From: G965237725 sp965237725
GTDB taxonomy: Bacteria; Pseudomonadota; Gammaproteobacteria; Arenicellales; Poriferihabitantaceae
Assembly (NCBI GenBank): GCA_965237725.1
Contig: OZ250151.1
Coordinates: forward strand, 3,968,001 to 4,032,000
DNA: 64,000 nt
Reading direction: 5' to 3'
The stretch's first letter is position 1. The number at the start of each line of letters is the position of its first letter. The position numbers and the translations under genes were made by a program. The notes beneath the pieces were generated by a model, which ran no database searches, was not told where the DNA came from, and worked only from the letters and a program-made list of their open reading frames with translations. Shown here piece after piece: positions 63,454 to 64,000 of this stretch.

Positions 63454-64000
63454 GTGAATACACTTGTTCTGGATTCCCATTCCGGATGCGTTGAGGATAT
63501 TCAATTTATCCCGTCACCTAATTTTGATACGCGCCCAGATCAAGGTCAAATCGACGTACTGGTGATCCATTCAATTAGCCTTCCACCCCAGTGTTATGGC
63601 AATAACTATGTGGAAGACCTGTTTTCCAATTGTCTTGACCCAACGGCCCACGATTATTTTGCAGACATTGCTGAGCGAAAAGTTTCAGCACATTTTTATA
63701 TTAAACGCGTTGGAGAAATTATCCAGTTTGTGCCAACCCACAATCGGGCGTGGCATGCGGGTGATTCAACTTTTAAGGGGCGAGAAAAAGTCAACAATTT
63801 TTCAATTGGCATTGAGCTCGAAGGCTGCGACCAACATGAATTTGAGGATACGCAATATCAAAGTCTGACATTACTAAGCCAGTGCATCCTGCAGAGCTAC
63901 CCGTTAATTACCGCTGAGAATATTGTTGGTCATAGTGACATATCCCCAGGTAGAAAGACCGACCCGGGACCTTGCTTCGACTGGAGTCGATATCTCAATT
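63454..64000 (+). CDS. ampD: 1,6-anhydro-N-acetylmuramyl-L-alanine amidase, 3' end outside window
   Basis: Open from GTG 63454 to the window edge (182 codons; the complete protein is usually about 185-190). Zinc ligands are visible: the His of LVIHSISLPP, the His of GHSDISPGRKTDPGP and its Asp. SAHFYIKRVGEIIQFV, RAWHAGDSTFKGREKVNNFSIGIELEG follow the AmpD family. It cleaves anhydro-muropeptides in cell-wall recycling. A TTG 12 bases upstream is an alternative start. Confidence 0.93.
   Translation, partial: MNTLVLDSHSGCVEDIQFIPSPNFDTRPDQGQIDVLVIHSISLPPQCYGNNYVEDLFSNCLDPTAHDYFADIAERKVSAHFYIKRVGEIIQFVPTHNRAWHAGDSTFKGREKVNNFSIGIELEGCDQHEFEDTQYQSLTLLSQCILQSYPLITAENIVGHSDISPGRKTDPGPCFDWSRYLN

Overview
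The window reads as chromosome from a marine or halophilic gammaproteobacterium that consumes compatible solutes. Coding density is high and base composition is moderately AT-rich. GshA, DusA, AmpD, a Trm112-like protein, AsmA, Ppk1 and two CNNM/CorC proteins are of proteobacterial type. Much of the rest is catabolic: ectoine hydrolysis, Rieske demethylation, TauD-type oxygenases, a DmdA-like demethylase and a choline-dehydrogenase-like GMC enzyme. Taxonomy below class level cannot be fixed by reading alone.

Layout. 1-7.3 kb: hydantoinase/oxoprolinase genes hyuAB, a DAO-family FAD oxidoreductase, a frameshifted hydroxypyruvate isomerase gene and an intact Rieske oxygenase; together they suggest degradation of N-methylated compounds. 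7.3-15.7 kb: a 2OG-Fe(II) oxygenase-like protein, a DMT transporter, an AraC/GyrI regulator, a secreted protein and two GT-C-like membrane proteins. 15.8-21.6 kb: a gamma-butyrobetaine-hydroxylase-like enzyme, a sulfite-oxidase-like molybdoenzyme, a cysteine-dioxygenase-like cupin, a TauD enzyme and a TPR protein; this looks like an organosulfur/betaine module. 21.7-26 kb: two tandem paralogues in which a BetI-like TetR repressor is fused to a complete Rieske-oxygenase-like chain whose mononuclear-iron site is broken. 26-34 kb: regulatory DNA, then doeB-doeA, a threonine-aldolase-like enzyme, a homocysteine-methyltransferase-like protein and a GMC oxidoreductase. 34-37.5 kb: membrane protein, YceI, AraC/GyrI regulator, structured tandem repeats, and tRNA-Arg(CCU) interrupted by a 261-nt group I intron. 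37.5-46.4 kb: class II aldolase, serine hydrolase, two TauD enzymes, a two-domain methyltransferase-like protein, a SnoaL-DmdA-like fusion and a cystathionine gamma-lyase/synthase-type enzyme. 46.6-64 kb: mostly housekeeping genes plus a cyclase and a secreted ELWxxDG-repeat protein.

What stands out. (1) The TetR-Rieske fusions keep the [2Fe-2S] ligands but have lost two or three residues of the catalytic iron triad. They look like oxygenases turned into sensors. A 29-bp motif (TTGAAYGNCAA, 10 bases, TTGAATWT) occurs four times between 23.8 and 27.7 kb, upstream of both fusions and of the ectoine genes, so it is a candidate operator. (2) The tRNA-Arg(CCU) group I intron is of the IC3 type, and the tRNA 3' end with its terminator is tandemly duplicated beside it. 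(3) A MITE-like element of 164-191 bp is present in three full copies plus two solitary ends. (4) Short 12-13 bp tandem repeats recur, some in frame inside a fusion protein.
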